Source: Teredinibacter haidensis (lineage in GTDB: Bacteria; Pseudomonadota; Gammaproteobacteria; Pseudomonadales; Cellvibrionaceae). From it: a stretch of 64,000 nt of DNA. Of this stretch, positions 17,399 through 27,228 are shown in pieces. How positions within the stretch are numbered: position 1 is the stretch's first letter; every line of letters begins with the position of its first letter. Under the pieces are notes generated by a model. The model searched no databases. It had not been told where the DNA came from and saw only the letters and a program-made list of their open reading frames with translations. The stretch is taken from contig NZ_CP060084.1 of the NCBI RefSeq assembly GCF_014211975.1, positions 248,001-312,000 of the forward strand. Reading direction: 5' to 3'. Position numbers and translations under genes: made by a program.

Positions 17399-18019
17399 GT
17401 GGCACGTTATATAGGTCCTACTTGTAAACTGTCTCGCCGCGAGGGAACAGATCTGTTCCTGAAGAGTGGCGTAAGACCTTTAGAATCAAAATGTAAAGCT
17501 GAAAACGCTCCAGGTCAACATGGGCAGCGTCGTGGTCGCCTTTCTGATTACGGTGTTCAGCTGCGTGAAAAACAAAAAGTACGTCGTACCTACGGTGTGC
17601 TGGAGAAGCAATTTCGTAGTTACTATAAAGAAGCTGCACGTCGTAAGGGTGCAACTGGTGAAAATCTTTTGAAGCTTCTTGAAGGCCGACTAGATAACGT
17701 TGTTTATCGCATGGGCTTTGGTGCTACTCGCTCCGAATCTCGCCAGTTGGTTTCGCATAAAGCTATTTTGGTTAACGGCAAGATACTGAACATACCATCC
17801 TACCAAGTACAGACTGGTGATGTGGTTTCTGTTCGGGAAAAAGCAAAAAACCAACTGCGTATCCAAAGTGCTATGGGTATCGCTGCACAGCGTCCTGATG
17901 TTGAGTGGGTTGATGTTAACTCTGACAAGAAAGAGGGCACCTATAAGCGTGTTCCCGATCGCGCGGACTTACCAGCCGACATCAACGAGAACCTGATTGT
18001 GGAGCTTTACTCTAAGTAG
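17399..18019 (+). CDS. rpsD: Small subunit ribosomal protein uS4
   Basis: This 206-residue S4 begins at a GTG (ARYIGPTCKLSRREGTDL follows) after AAGGAG. It includes the S4 RNA-binding domain around RLDNVVYRMGF and RQLVSHKAILVNGK. Only two N-terminal Cys are present, so it is the zinc-free form. S4 nucleates 30S assembly and represses the alpha operon in E. coli. Confidence 0.97.
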   Translation: MARYIGPTCKLSRREGTDLFLKSGVRPLESKCKAENAPGQHGQRRGRLSDYGVQLREKQKVRRTYGVLEKQFRSYYKEAARRKGATGENLLKLLEGRLDNVVYRMGFGATRSESRQLVSHKAILVNGKILNIPSYQVQTGDVVSVREKAKNQLRIQSAMGIAAQRPDVEWVDVNSDKKEGTYKRVPDRADLPADINENLIVELYSK

Positions 18020-18071
18020 AGCTTTTAGTCGGTTTATAATTTAAGGATCACAATTACATACAGGTGCCTAT

Positions 18072-19061
18072 ATGCAGAGTGCGGTTAACGAATTTTTGAC
18101 TCCTCGTCACATCGATGTAACAGAATTGGCCCCAACCCGAGCAAAAGTTGTTTTAGAACCGCTTGAGCGTGGTTTTGGTCATACACTTGGTAATGCTTTG
18201 CGTCGCATTTTACTGTCCTCCATGCCTGGTTGTGCGATCACTGAAGTTGAGATTGCTGGTGTGCAGCACGAGTACAGCGCTATAGAAGGTGTTCAGGAAG
18301 ATGTTATTGAGATCTTATTGAACCTAAAAAACGTAGCGGTTGTAATGCACGGCAAAGATCAAGCTATATTGTCGTTAGCCAAGCAGGGCCCGGGTGTTGT
18401 TACCGCAGGTGATATTCAGCTGGATCACGAAGTGGAAATTGCTAATCCTGATTTGGTTATCGCTAACATCACTGGCGATGTTGCGCTGGATATGAAACTG
18501 ACGATCGCTCGCGGTCGTGGTTATCAGCCAGTGGATGCGCGCCAGTCTGATGAAGATGAAACGCGTGCCATTGGTCGTTTGCAATTGGATGCATCTTACA
18601 GTCCCGTTCGTCGTTTGGCTTATACTGTGGAAAGTGCCCGTGTTGAGCAGCGCACCGATCTGGACAAACTGGTTCTCGATCTTGAGACCAACGGTACCAT
18701 TGATCCCGAAGAAGCGATTCGTCGGGCAGCGACTATCCTGCAACAGCAGCTGGCTGTTTTTGTCGACCTAGAGGGCGAGAAAGAAGTTGAGCCAGAGCAG
18801 AAGGAAGACCAGATTGATCCGGTACTATTGCGTCCGGTCGATGATTTGGAGTTAACGGTTCGCTCCGCTAACTGTCTGAAAGCCGAAAATATTTACTACA
18901 TCGGTGATTTGATACAGCGTACAGAAGTAGAGTTGTTGAAAACCCCAAATTTGGGTAAGAAATCTCTTACTGAGATTAAAGACATACTCGCGTCTCGCGG
19001 ATTGTCCTTGGGTATGCGTTTGGAAAATTGGCCTCCCGCCAGTCTGAAAAATAGCGACTAG
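18072..19061 (+). CDS. rpoA: RNA polymerase alpha subunit
   Basis: This 329-residue protein has the dimerising N-terminal domain (LEPLERGFGHTLGNALRRIL, GAIEGVQEDV-type loop) and the C-terminal domain from about residue 250. The DNA- and activator-contacting surface RSANCLKAENI is intact, including the Arg that aligns with E. coli R265. A Glu/Gln-rich linker joins the domains. It is between rpsD and rplQ, the universal alpha-operon order. Confidence 0.98.
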   Translation: MQSAVNEFLTPRHIDVTELAPTRAKVVLEPLERGFGHTLGNALRRILLSSMPGCAITEVEIAGVQHEYSAIEGVQEDVIEILLNLKNVAVVMHGKDQAILSLAKQGPGVVTAGDIQLDHEVEIANPDLVIANITGDVALDMKLTIARGRGYQPVDARQSDEDETRAIGRLQLDASYSPVRRLAYTVESARVEQRTDLDKLVLDLETNGTIDPEEAIRRAATILQQQLAVFVDLEGEKEVEPEQKEDQIDPVLLRPVDDLELTVRSANCLKAENIYYIGDLIQRTEVELLKTPNLGKKSLTEIKDILASRGLSLGMRLENWPPASLKNSD

Positions 19062-19145
19062 GTAAAAATGAGTATGACGGGGTATGTCCCCGTCAATTGA
19101 AAAATTTGACTTGCTGAGATAGCAACCAGGTGAAGGGTTACAGTC

Positions 19146-19538
19146 ATGCGTCATCGTCATAGTGGACGTCAGTTAAATAGAAACAGTTCTCACCGTAAGG
19201 CCATGTTCCGTAATATGGTTTCTTCTTTGGTAGAGCACGAATTAATTAAAACAACCTTGGCTAAGGCGAAAGAACTGCGTCGTCATGCAGAACCTTTGAT
19301 AACCTTATCTAAGGTGGATAGCGTAGCTAATCGTCGTCTGGCGTTTGATCGTCTGCGCAGCAAAGAGGTGGTTGGTAAGTTGTTCAACGATTTGGGGCCT
19401 CGTTACGAAGGTCGCCCAGGTGGTTACTTGCGTATTCTCAAGTGCGGCTACCGTGCTGGAGATAAGGCGCCTATGGCTTACGTTGAGCTTGTTGGCCGTC
19501 CTCAGGTAGAAGCTTCTTCTGAAGCTGCTGCCGAATAA
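19146..19538 (+). CDS. rplQ: Large subunit ribosomal protein bL17
   Basis: This 130-residue L17 begins MRHRHSGRQLNRNSSHRKAM and includes GRPGGYLRILKCGYRAGDKAPMA (split here as GRPGGYLRIL and KCGYRAGDKAPMA). It is the last gene of the run and is followed by a strong terminator. Confidence 0.97.
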   Translation: MRHRHSGRQLNRNSSHRKAMFRNMVSSLVEHELIKTTLAKAKELRRHAEPLITLSKVDSVANRRLAFDRLRSKEVVGKLFNDLGPRYEGRPGGYLRILKCGYRAGDKAPMAYVELVGRPQVEASSEAAAE

Positions 19539-19590
19539 AATACTATTTTTCGGCTCGGTTCCGTTGAGTCGAGATACTATTCAATTTGAT

Positions 19591-19622
19591 AAGGCGCCAA
19601 GTTAAAAGCTTGGCGCCTTTTT
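19591..19622 (+). terminator. Rho-independent terminator of the ribosomal protein operon
   Basis: AAGGCGCCAAG (19591-19601), a 7-nt loop and CTTGGCGCCTT form a perfect 11-bp GC-rich stem followed by Ts. It is 52 bp after the rplQ stop. Confidence 0.92.
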
Positions 19623-20563
19623 ATGTCTCAAATATTTTAATTTCTTGTGCTTATGTCCAGGTAGGAGCCTTAGGTAATATCGAAGCAGGTTGAGCTTGTT
19701 TTTTATGGCTAGTGTAATCTTTCTTCGTGCGATGGTTAGCGGGTGTCGTTCAGTCATCTTTTAGGGGCGTAGAGGGACTGTTTTGAGCATGGCCGTTTGG
19801 TTCGGACGAATAGCCTTCATTCAACCGTGAGTTTCATCGGTGAAATCAGCGGATATGTCGTGGTGCGGTTGAAATCATCGGTTCTGATAGCTGAAGTGTA
19901 GAGCTCTATTCTTTATCTCAGTTCAACGGAGTTACTTTTTAAGATCTTACGTATTGGTAGCTGAAACGAGCCATACGCCAACCTAGCTATCTTTTTAAGG
20001 CACGCGTTAAGGAAAACCACACGAGCGGTTGGCTCGGGCGCTCAGTTGAGCCCCTTCTTCCCCGAGTAACTTTACGACGATCCGGCAGGCGAACGCAAAC
20101 CTCACCCGTAAATCACCCCATCACTAATCAAGTGAATTATTACTATCTTGCACAGTCGGAAGGTATGGCGGGTGGTGTACAGTGTGAAATAATTAACAAA
20201 TACGAACTTTTTTGAGGCTGTATTATTCAGTTCTATTACCATCTTGAACAAAGCCCATACAGCTTTTGTATTTGGCATTTGAATCCATAAAGGGCCAGTC
20301 TCCAAGTCGGCCATAAGCTGCTATCCTTGTTGTCAGGTGTCATATTCGCTCGTTATAGTGCTAAATCGCATCGCTATCATGCGTTAGTGTTAAGTATCTT
20401 TTTCGAGGTAGTCAAAATGGCAGCGCAATCGAATTACGGTGCCCGGTAATTTACTAACCCGCCCTCCATAAGTCGTTTGAATGTTATCTACTAATCGCGA
20501 ATAAACCTTTTTGGCAGCTTGTTTGCTTTAGTAACCATAGAAAACATAAATAATGGAACCGTT
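19623..20563 (+). other. 941-bp stretch without a convincing gene, between the ribosomal operon and the glycogen cluster
   Basis: All six frames are broken by frequent stops. The longest candidate, a 70-codon minus-strand frame at 20102-20314, has no recognisable family, no Shine-Dalgarno and poor codon structure. A GC-rich fold at 20033-20066 (CTCGGG pairing with CCCGAG around a CTCA/TGAG inner stem) is the only structured element seen. The region must contain the glycogen-operon promoter, but no clear -35/-10 pair was found. It could hide a small RNA or decayed DNA from an insertion. Confidence 0.6.
20033..20066. other. GC-rich inverted repeat in the gene-free stretch
   Basis: CTCGGG (20033-20038) pairs with CCCGAG (20061-20066). 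Inside it CTCA pairs with TGAG (20041-20050) around a 2-nt turn. No T-run follows on either strand, so it is not an obvious terminator. It is a candidate structured RNA or protein site. Confidence 0.35.
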
Positions 20564-22774
20564 ATGAGCGATCTCGATCGAATATTTTATTGGCGAGGTA
20601 TAACAGGGGAGTATCAAAACTATCGAGGTGAAGCAGTAAAAGTACCGCTGGCAAACCGGTTAACGCTATTAAAAGCCATGAACGTAGATGTTTCTAGCCC
20701 TCAAAAGGTTGCGAAAGCTGCTTATGAACTTGATGTCGGCCCATGGCGTCAGTTTTTTCCTGCATTACAAACCGTCAAGTTAAAGCCGAACACGTCTGCG
20801 GCGTTTTATATAAACCTTCATCCAGAGCAGTTAAGTAAAAAGTTACGTTGGCGATTGGAAGGCGAAAATGGCGCAGTGGTCGATAGCGGTGCGCTTTTGC
20901 CTGCTAGCGCTCCAGAAACGGGTGATTATCTTTTTGATGGAGTACGCTATTCTCGCAGGCTTATTACAACGGCCGTAGATAGCCCGGGTTACTACCAGTT
21001 GGTGGTAACGCTGATAGAACCTTCAGCTACAGATAAGCGCCAGAATACTGTTAGGGAGATAGAAGGTGTATTGGCCGTTGCGCCCGCTACTGTGTTTCAG
21101 CCTGCCTGGCTCGAAAAGGGGTGTAATCCGTGGGGATTCATAATCCAGCTCTACACCTTACGCACGGAAAGTGATTGGGGCGTGGGGGATTTTTCAGATC
21201 TACAGTTGCTCGTAAAACGTGCGGCTGCGTTAGGTGCTGATATTATTGGTTTGAATCCGCTACACGCGTTATTGCCGGATATTGAAAACAATAATAGCCC
21301 ATATAGCCCCTCTGATCGACGCTTTATTAACCCGTTATATATTGACCCTACCAGCGAGCAAGATTACCTGCAGTCGAATATTTTACATACCGAAGAAGGT
21401 TTAACTGCGCGCAAGCAAGTGATTGTGGAGCTGCGCAAAGCACCGTTAGTAAACTATTCTGCGGTTAAAAACTTGAAGTACCCTGTTTTCGAACAGATGT
21501 ATCAACAATTCCGTTTATCAGAACCAGATAGTGAACGTGTTAAATGTTTTGAAGATTTTGTGAGTGAATGTGGTGTTGCTCTGCAGCAGTTTGCCCTCTA
21601 CGAAGTTGCGCGCGATCGATGGCCTGGGTGTGGATATAAGGGGGATATCAGCGATAGTGTATTAATGGCTGGCGCAGAAACAGAGGCGTTTAAGCAGGTT
21701 GCGAAAGCTCATTCAGAGGCGATACGTTTCCATTGTTACGTTCAGTGGCTAGCTCATAATCAATTGCGGCGGTGTCAGCAGCTCGCAGAAGAATCAGGTA
21801 TGAACGTTGGTTTGGTGCGGGACCTTGCCGTAGGCGCCGATGGTGGTGGTGCTGAGGCTTTCTCAAACCCGAATCAGTTCTGCCGCGGAGTATCTGTTGG
21901 CGCTCCTCCCGATCCTTTGGCAGAGCAAGGACAGAATTGGGGGTTGCCACCGATGGATCCCGCTCATTTGCGTGCAAGTGGCTATAAACACTTTATTCAA
22001 ATTTTGAGAGAGAACATGTCCCGTTGCGGGGCGCTACGGATCGATCACGCTATGGCATTGATGCGGTTGTGGTGGTGCCCGCCTGGTATGACCGCCGACC
22101 ATGGGGCCTATGTTTATTATCCGTTTGAGGATATGCTGGCATTGCTTTGTTTGGAAAGTCACCTTAATCAGTGTGCGATAATCGGGGAGGATCTTGGTGT
22201 TGTGCCAGATGAATTTCGCAAAGCGATTACTGAAGCCGGTATTTTTACTAACCGTGTGTTTTATTTCGAGAAAGAAAATTACAGCCATTTTCGGGCACCC
22301 GAAGATTATGATGTTCATGCGCTGGCGATGGTCAATAATCACGATGTGCCAACGTTAAAAAGCTGGTGGGATGGTAGCGATCTTATATTGCGGGATCGAC
22401 TGGGGATTTTTGAAGAGGGCGTGGATTATGCAGCTATGGTTGACCAGCGGAGCCGTGATAAATATGAGCTGCTGAATTTCCTCGAAGCGAAAAAAATGTT
22501 ACCGGATCCATGGCGTAGTCGGGAGATAGAAAAACCTGCCGATGATATTCTGATTTATGCCTTGTTAGTGGCGGTAAGTCGCGTCGCATCCAGGCTTTTT
22601 GTGATACAACTTGAAGATGTTTTATTAATGGATTCTCCTGTCAATGTGCCGGGAACCTACAAAGAACATCCAAACTGGCAGCGTAAAATCAGTAAAAGTA
22701 TTGAGGCTGTATTTGATGCCGAAAAAACTATTGAATTGTTAAAGAGAATAAACTCTGAGCGTCGCTGCCGTTAG
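20564..22774 (+). CDS. malQ: 4-alpha-glucanotransferase (amylomaltase)
   Basis: This 736-residue GH77 enzyme disproportionates malto-oligosaccharides, joining short chains so that phosphorylase can use them. A ~200-residue N-terminal domain, typical of gammaproteobacterial MalQ, precedes the barrel. Catalytic-domain marks are WGFIIQLYTLRTESDWGVGDF, LRIDHAM (nucleophile Asp), IGEDLGVVP (acid/base Glu region) and NNHDVPTLKSWW. The ATG at 20564 is preferred to an in-frame TTG 45 bp upstream. It is the first gene of the six-gene glycogen cluster and 18 bp before glgB. Confidence 0.93.
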   Translation: MSDLDRIFYWRGITGEYQNYRGEAVKVPLANRLTLLKAMNVDVSSPQKVAKAAYELDVGPWRQFFPALQTVKLKPNTSAAFYINLHPEQLSKKLRWRLEGENGAVVDSGALLPASAPETGDYLFDGVRYSRRLITTAVDSPGYYQLVVTLIEPSATDKRQNTVREIEGVLAVAPATVFQPAWLEKGCNPWGFIIQLYTLRTESDWGVGDFSDLQLLVKRAAALGADIIGLNPLHALLPDIENNNSPYSPSDRRFINPLYIDPTSEQDYLQSNILHTEEGLTARKQVIVELRKAPLVNYSAVKNLKYPVFEQMYQQFRLSEPDSERVKCFEDFVSECGVALQQFALYEVARDRWPGCGYKGDISDSVLMAGAETEAFKQVAKAHSEAIRFHCYVQWLAHNQLRRCQQLAEESGMNVGLVRDLAVGADGGGAEAFSNPNQFCRGVSVGAPPDPLAEQGQNWGLPPMDPAHLRASGYKHFIQILRENMSRCGALRIDHAMALMRLWWCPPGMTADHGAYVYYPFEDMLALLCLESHLNQCAIIGEDLGVVPDEFRKAITEAGIFTNRVFYFEKENYSHFRAPEDYDVHALAMVNNHDVPTLKSWWDGSDLILRDRLGIFEEGVDYAAMVDQRSRDKYELLNFLEAKKMLPDPWRSREIEKPADDILIYALLVAVSRVASRLFVIQLEDVLLMDSPVNVPGTYKEHPNWQRKISKSIEAVFDAEKTIELLKRINSERRCR

Positions 22775-22792
22775 TAAGGGATAAGAATAGTT

Positions 22793-24988
22793 ATGGCAAC
22801 ACTTCCTCTCGATGTAATTCAGTCTATTGTCGACTCCCATTGCGACGATATTTTTGCGCACCTTGGCTGCCACCAGTTGAATGGGGGGATATTACGTTTT
22901 AGCGTGTTTCTTCCTGGTGCGGAGGATGTCGAAATATTTAGCTACGATAATTCAGCGTTATTGCTTAAGCTTGAAAAAATTCACGAAGCGGGTTTTTTTA
23001 CAGGAACGTTGGAGGCTAGCGAACCTTTTCGATACCTATTGAATATTTGCGAGCAGGGACAATGGTCGTTAGAGGAAGACCCTTATCGCTTTGGTAGCAA
23101 TATTGGTGAGCAGGACTTATACCTGTTCGGCGAAGGTACCCATGAGAATGCTTACAGCTTTATGGGTGCCCAGTTGAAAGCGGTGGATGGTGTTGCGGGA
23201 ACACAATTTGCTGTGTGGGCGCCCAACGCAAAGCGAGTTTCTGTTGTTGGAGAGTTTAACCATTGGGACGGTCGCAGGCATATGATGCGCAAGCATATGC
23301 TCAGCGGTATATGGGAGATATTTATTCCTGGTGTTGCCGAAGGCGCGCACTACAAATATGAATTAAAGGCGCAGGACGGTTCGCTTTTACCGCATAAGGC
23401 TGATCCATACGGATTTTACGCTCAACAGCCTCCCGAACAGGCATCTCGCGTATACGATAATCGACGTTATCAGTGGCAGGATAGTGATTGGAATCAAAAA
23501 AAATGTCAGTTTACCAAGCGCGATAAAGCTGTATCCATTTACGAAGTTCATTTGGGTTCGTGGAAGCGCGTTGTCGAAGATGAAAATCGCTATTTAGACT
23601 ATAGAGAATTGTCAGAGCAGCTTATTCCCTACGTGAAAGAAATGGGGTTTACGCACATCCAGCTAATGCCAATTAGCGAATTCCCGTTTGATGGCTCGTG
23701 GGGCTACCAACCGATTGGTTTATTTGCTCCTACCAGTCGTTATGGTACTCCTGACGATTTTAAATTTTTCGTCGATCAATGCCACAAAGCAGAGATAGCG
23801 GTATTGATTGATTGGGTCCCGGGTCATTTCCCAACAGATCAACACGGACTTGGACGCTTTGATGGCACACCGTTATACGAACACGCAGATTCGCGACAAG
23901 GCTTTCATCCTGATTGGAACACATTTATATACAACTATGGACGAAAAGAAGTTGCCAATTACCTGATGGCCAACGCTCTTTATTGGCTTGATGTTTTTCA
24001 TATTGATGGGTTGCGGGTGGATGCGGTTGCATCCATGCTTTATTTAGACTACAGCCGCAATGAGGGCGAGTGGATCCCCAATGCTTACGGAGGGAGAGAA
24101 AATCTCGAAGCTATTGATTTTATTCGCCACGTGAATGAACGCGTATATAAAAACTACCCCGATGTGATGATGGTGGCAGAAGAATCAACGGCTTGGCCCG
24201 GAGTATCCAAGCCCACCAACTTCGGCGGGCTTGGTTTTGGTTTTAAGTGGAATATGGGATGGATGAACGATAGCTTGGAATATATTTCTAAAGAAGCTAT
24301 TCATCGTCAGTACCATCACCACGACATGACTTTCAGCCTTTATTACGCTTTCAGCGAAAATTTTATCTTGCCGCTAAGTCACGACGAGGTCGTGCACGGT
24401 AAAGGTTCGATTCTGGGGCGAATGCCGGGAGATAGCTGGCAACAGTTTGCTAACCTGAGAGCTTACTATACGTTTATGTGGGCGCACCCCGGCAAGAAAC
24501 TATTGTTTATGGGGAGTGAATTTGGTCAGGGGCCAGAGTGGGATCACAATAATGGTTTGTGCTGGCACCAGCTGGAAATAACAGAGCACGCGGGCGTACA
24601 AAAGCTCATTCGAGATCTTAATCTGCTATTACAATGTTACCCCGCGCTGTATGAGCTCGATTGCGAAGAGGGTGGTTTTGAGTGGGTCGAAGCAGATGAT
24701 AGTCACAACTCCGTCTTTGCATTTCATCGCAATGACAGCAGTCGTAAAAGCAGTTTATTGGTAGTGTGTAATTTTACACCAGTCGTCCGAGAAAATTACC
24801 GTGTTGGCGTCAGCAGTCCTGGGGTCTATGCTGAACTATTGAATACAGATTCCAGCGAATACGGTGGTAGCGGTATTGTCAATGCCGACAAGCTTTGTTC
24901 GGAACCTGTTCCCTGGCATTATCGAGAGAATTCCCTTGAGTTGAAATTGCCGCCACTAGCGGCGGTCATATTGAAGAGGGAGTCCTAA
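22793..24988 (+). CDS. glgB: 1,4-alpha-glucan branching enzyme
   Basis: At 731 residues it matches E. coli GlgB length. An N1 domain (residues ~1-110) and a CBM48 (around FAVWAPNAKRVSVVGEFNHWDG) precede the GH13 barrel. The catalytic Asp lies in DGLRVDAVASM, the Glu in MMVAEEST and the transition-state Asp in LSHDEVVHGKGS. It introduces alpha-1,6 branches into glycogen. The signature MGSEFGQGPEWDH is also present. Confidence 0.97.
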   Translation: MATLPLDVIQSIVDSHCDDIFAHLGCHQLNGGILRFSVFLPGAEDVEIFSYDNSALLLKLEKIHEAGFFTGTLEASEPFRYLLNICEQGQWSLEEDPYRFGSNIGEQDLYLFGEGTHENAYSFMGAQLKAVDGVAGTQFAVWAPNAKRVSVVGEFNHWDGRRHMMRKHMLSGIWEIFIPGVAEGAHYKYELKAQDGSLLPHKADPYGFYAQQPPEQASRVYDNRRYQWQDSDWNQKKCQFTKRDKAVSIYEVHLGSWKRVVEDENRYLDYRELSEQLIPYVKEMGFTHIQLMPISEFPFDGSWGYQPIGLFAPTSRYGTPDDFKFFVDQCHKAEIAVLIDWVPGHFPTDQHGLGRFDGTPLYEHADSRQGFHPDWNTFIYNYGRKEVANYLMANALYWLDVFHIDGLRVDAVASMLYLDYSRNEGEWIPNAYGGRENLEAIDFIRHVNERVYKNYPDVMMVAEESTAWPGVSKPTNFGGLGFGFKWNMGWMNDSLEYISKEAIHRQYHHHDMTFSLYYAFSENFILPLSHDEVVHGKGSILGRMPGDSWQQFANLRAYYTFMWAHPGKKLLFMGSEFGQGPEWDHNNGLCWHQLEITEHAGVQKLIRDLNLLLQCYPALYELDCEEGGFEWVEADDSHNSVFAFHRNDSSRKSSLLVVCNFTPVVRENYRVGVSSPGVYAELLNTDSSEYGGSGIVNADKLCSEPVPWHYRENSLELKLPPLAAVILKRES

Positions 24989-25026
24989 TCTTGGATAAGT
25001 CGTGTCATCCGAGTGGTGCAATTTGA

Positions 25027-27204
25027 ATGAATGAGTTTATACCCTCCCGTCAATTTTCAGTAAAAGAAGGTAAGGCCTATCCTCTAGGCGCGAACTGTGA
25101 AGAGAATGGCGTGAATTTTGCCCTGTTTTCTGCTCACGCTAGAGGTGTGCAGCTCTGCTTATTTGATGACTTGGGGCGAGTGGAAATCGCACGTATTGAT
25201 ATGCGTGGTTATACCGATCAGGTGTGGCATGTGTTTGTCGAGGGCGTCGGTTCTGGCACACTCTATGGTTATCGTGTGTCTGGCCCCTACGAGCCCAAGC
25301 AGGGGCATCGGTTCAATTCCAATAAATTGGTATTGGATCCCTATGCGAAACACATAGACGGCGTCTTCCATTGGGGCTCAAGTATGTACGGCTATGACGT
25401 TAATAGTCCCCAACAGGATATGGCCGTCGATAACCGCGATAGCGCAGCCGACATGCCCAAGTGTGTTGTTGTTTCCGATGCCGAAATGCAGTTGGACGAT
25501 TTGCCCCATCCGCACAGTAACAAACCCAATATTCCACGAAACCGAACCGTTATTTACGAAACCCATGTGAAAGGATTTACCCAGCTCAATCTAGCGGTTC
25601 CCGCCCACGATAGGGGGAGTTTTGCCGGTTTAGCCAATCCAGATTTACTAGCCTACATCAAAGATCTCGGTGTCACATCGATAGAGCTGTTGCCGGTGCA
25701 TGGTTTTGTCAACGAAGCTTTTTTAGAAAATCATGACTTAAGTAATTACTGGGGTTACAACACTCTCCATTTCTTTAGTCCCCATGCGGACTACTCAAGC
25801 AGCGGCCATCCCCGAGAGTTTAAACGCATGGTCAGTGCAATTCATGAAGCGGGCTTGGAAGTGATTTTGGATGTGGTTTATAACCACACCGCCGAGGGAA
25901 ATCATCTTGGCCCCACACTTTCATTTCGCGGTATCGACAACGCCTCTTATTACTCTCTGCAAAACCATGATCAGGGTTTTTATGCTAATGATACGGGCTG
26001 TGGAAATACCCTTAATATCCGACATCCCCGGGTGCTGCAAATGGTGATGGACAGCCTGCGCTACTGGGCGGCTGAAATGGGTGTCGATGGCTTCCGGTTT
26101 GACTTGGCAACAGTGCTCGGGCGGGAATCTTATGGTTTTGATGCAGGCAGTGGTTTTTTTGACGCGGTGAGGCAGGATCCGATATTGGCAGAAGTAAAGC
26201 TCATTGCTGAGCCCTGGGACATAGGCCCCGGAGGCTACCAGTTGGGGCAGTACCCCAGTGGCTGGTGCGAGTGGAATGATCGCTACCGAGATACCTGTAG
26301 GCGTTTCTGGAAGGGGGATCCGGGGGTGTTGCCTGAATTTGCACGGCGTATCCACGGCTCCAGTGATTTATTTGAACACTCCGGACGCGCACCGGCGTCG
26401 AGTATCAATTTTATTACCAGCCACGATGGTTTTACTTTACGCGATCTGGTTTCGTATAGAGACAAACACAATGAACTAAACAAAGAGCAGAATCGCGATG
26501 GCCACCATGCTAACTTCAGTGAAAATTACGGTGTGGAAGGTGAAGTCAGCGATAGAAAAATTCTTGATGTTCGTCAGCGTCAGCAAAGAAATTTTTTAGC
26601 GACTTTATTTCTATCTCAGGGAACGCCCATGCTGTTAGCTGGGGATGAATTGAACCGAACACAGAAGGGCAACAATAACGCTTATTGCCAGGACAACGGT
26701 ATCAATTGGTTGGATTGGCAAAAGCAGGACAAAGATCGTCAAAACCTACATAAGTTTGTTCGTTACGTCATTTCTGTTCGACAAAAATATCCACTGTTGA
26801 CCTCTCAGCGCTACATTCACCGGCCCGATGAGCCGGACTCCGATATTAAATGTGTTGTGCGTTGGGTTAATGCCTTTGGTGAAGAGATGCGCGAATCTCA
26901 TTGGACAGAACAGCATGTGAACACCTTAGGTTGGATATTGGAACAATACCCTGTTGAAAATCCTGCAGTAAATGCGGGGAAGGCTAGGTTGCTAGTATTA
27001 TTTAACTCCGGGCCAACAGATGTGGAGTTTCGCATTCCTATTGGTACCCCAGATGCTTACGGTGTAGAAGCCCGTTATTGGGAAAGTGTTATAGATACAT
27101 GGGAGCCAGATGGACTCCCCAAGTTGCGCATGCAGGCAAAAGGCGCAACCGTAAATTTGCACGCTCACAGCATGCAGTTGTTGGTGGCTGTATTTAAAAA
27201 TTAA
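25027..27204 (+). CDS. glgX: Glycogen debranching enzyme (isoamylase type)
   Basis: At 725 residues it is somewhat longer than E. coli GlgX (657). A CBM48 opens the protein (GANCEENGVNFALFSAHARG), followed by a GH13_11 barrel: VILDVVYNHTAEGNHLGP, the nucleophile in GFRFDLATVLGRE, the Glu in IAEPWDIGPGGYQLG and the Asp in FITSHDGFTLRDLV. It removes alpha-1,6 branches from limit dextrins left by GlgP. It is followed 24 bp later by glgP. Confidence 0.95.
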   Translation: MNEFIPSRQFSVKEGKAYPLGANCEENGVNFALFSAHARGVQLCLFDDLGRVEIARIDMRGYTDQVWHVFVEGVGSGTLYGYRVSGPYEPKQGHRFNSNKLVLDPYAKHIDGVFHWGSSMYGYDVNSPQQDMAVDNRDSAADMPKCVVVSDAEMQLDDLPHPHSNKPNIPRNRTVIYETHVKGFTQLNLAVPAHDRGSFAGLANPDLLAYIKDLGVTSIELLPVHGFVNEAFLENHDLSNYWGYNTLHFFSPHADYSSSGHPREFKRMVSAIHEAGLEVILDVVYNHTAEGNHLGPTLSFRGIDNASYYSLQNHDQGFYANDTGCGNTLNIRHPRVLQMVMDSLRYWAAEMGVDGFRFDLATVLGRESYGFDAGSGFFDAVRQDPILAEVKLIAEPWDIGPGGYQLGQYPSGWCEWNDRYRDTCRRFWKGDPGVLPEFARRIHGSSDLFEHSGRAPASSINFITSHDGFTLRDLVSYRDKHNELNKEQNRDGHHANFSENYGVEGEVSDRKILDVRQRQQRNFLATLFLSQGTPMLLAGDELNRTQKGNNNAYCQDNGINWLDWQKQDKDRQNLHKFVRYVISVRQKYPLLTSQRYIHRPDEPDSDIKCVVRWVNAFGEEMRESHWTEQHVNTLGWILEQYPVENPAVNAGKARLLVLFNSGPTDVEFRIPIGTPDAYGVEARYWESVIDTWEPDGLPKLRMQAKGATVNLHAHSMQLLVAVFKN

Positions 27205-27228
27205 TATGTATTGACGAAGGAAAGTGTT

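Noticed and set aside
20102..20314. 70-codon minus-strand frame in the gap before malQ
   Set aside because: No Shine-Dalgarno, no family resemblance and it stands alone in a stop-rich region.
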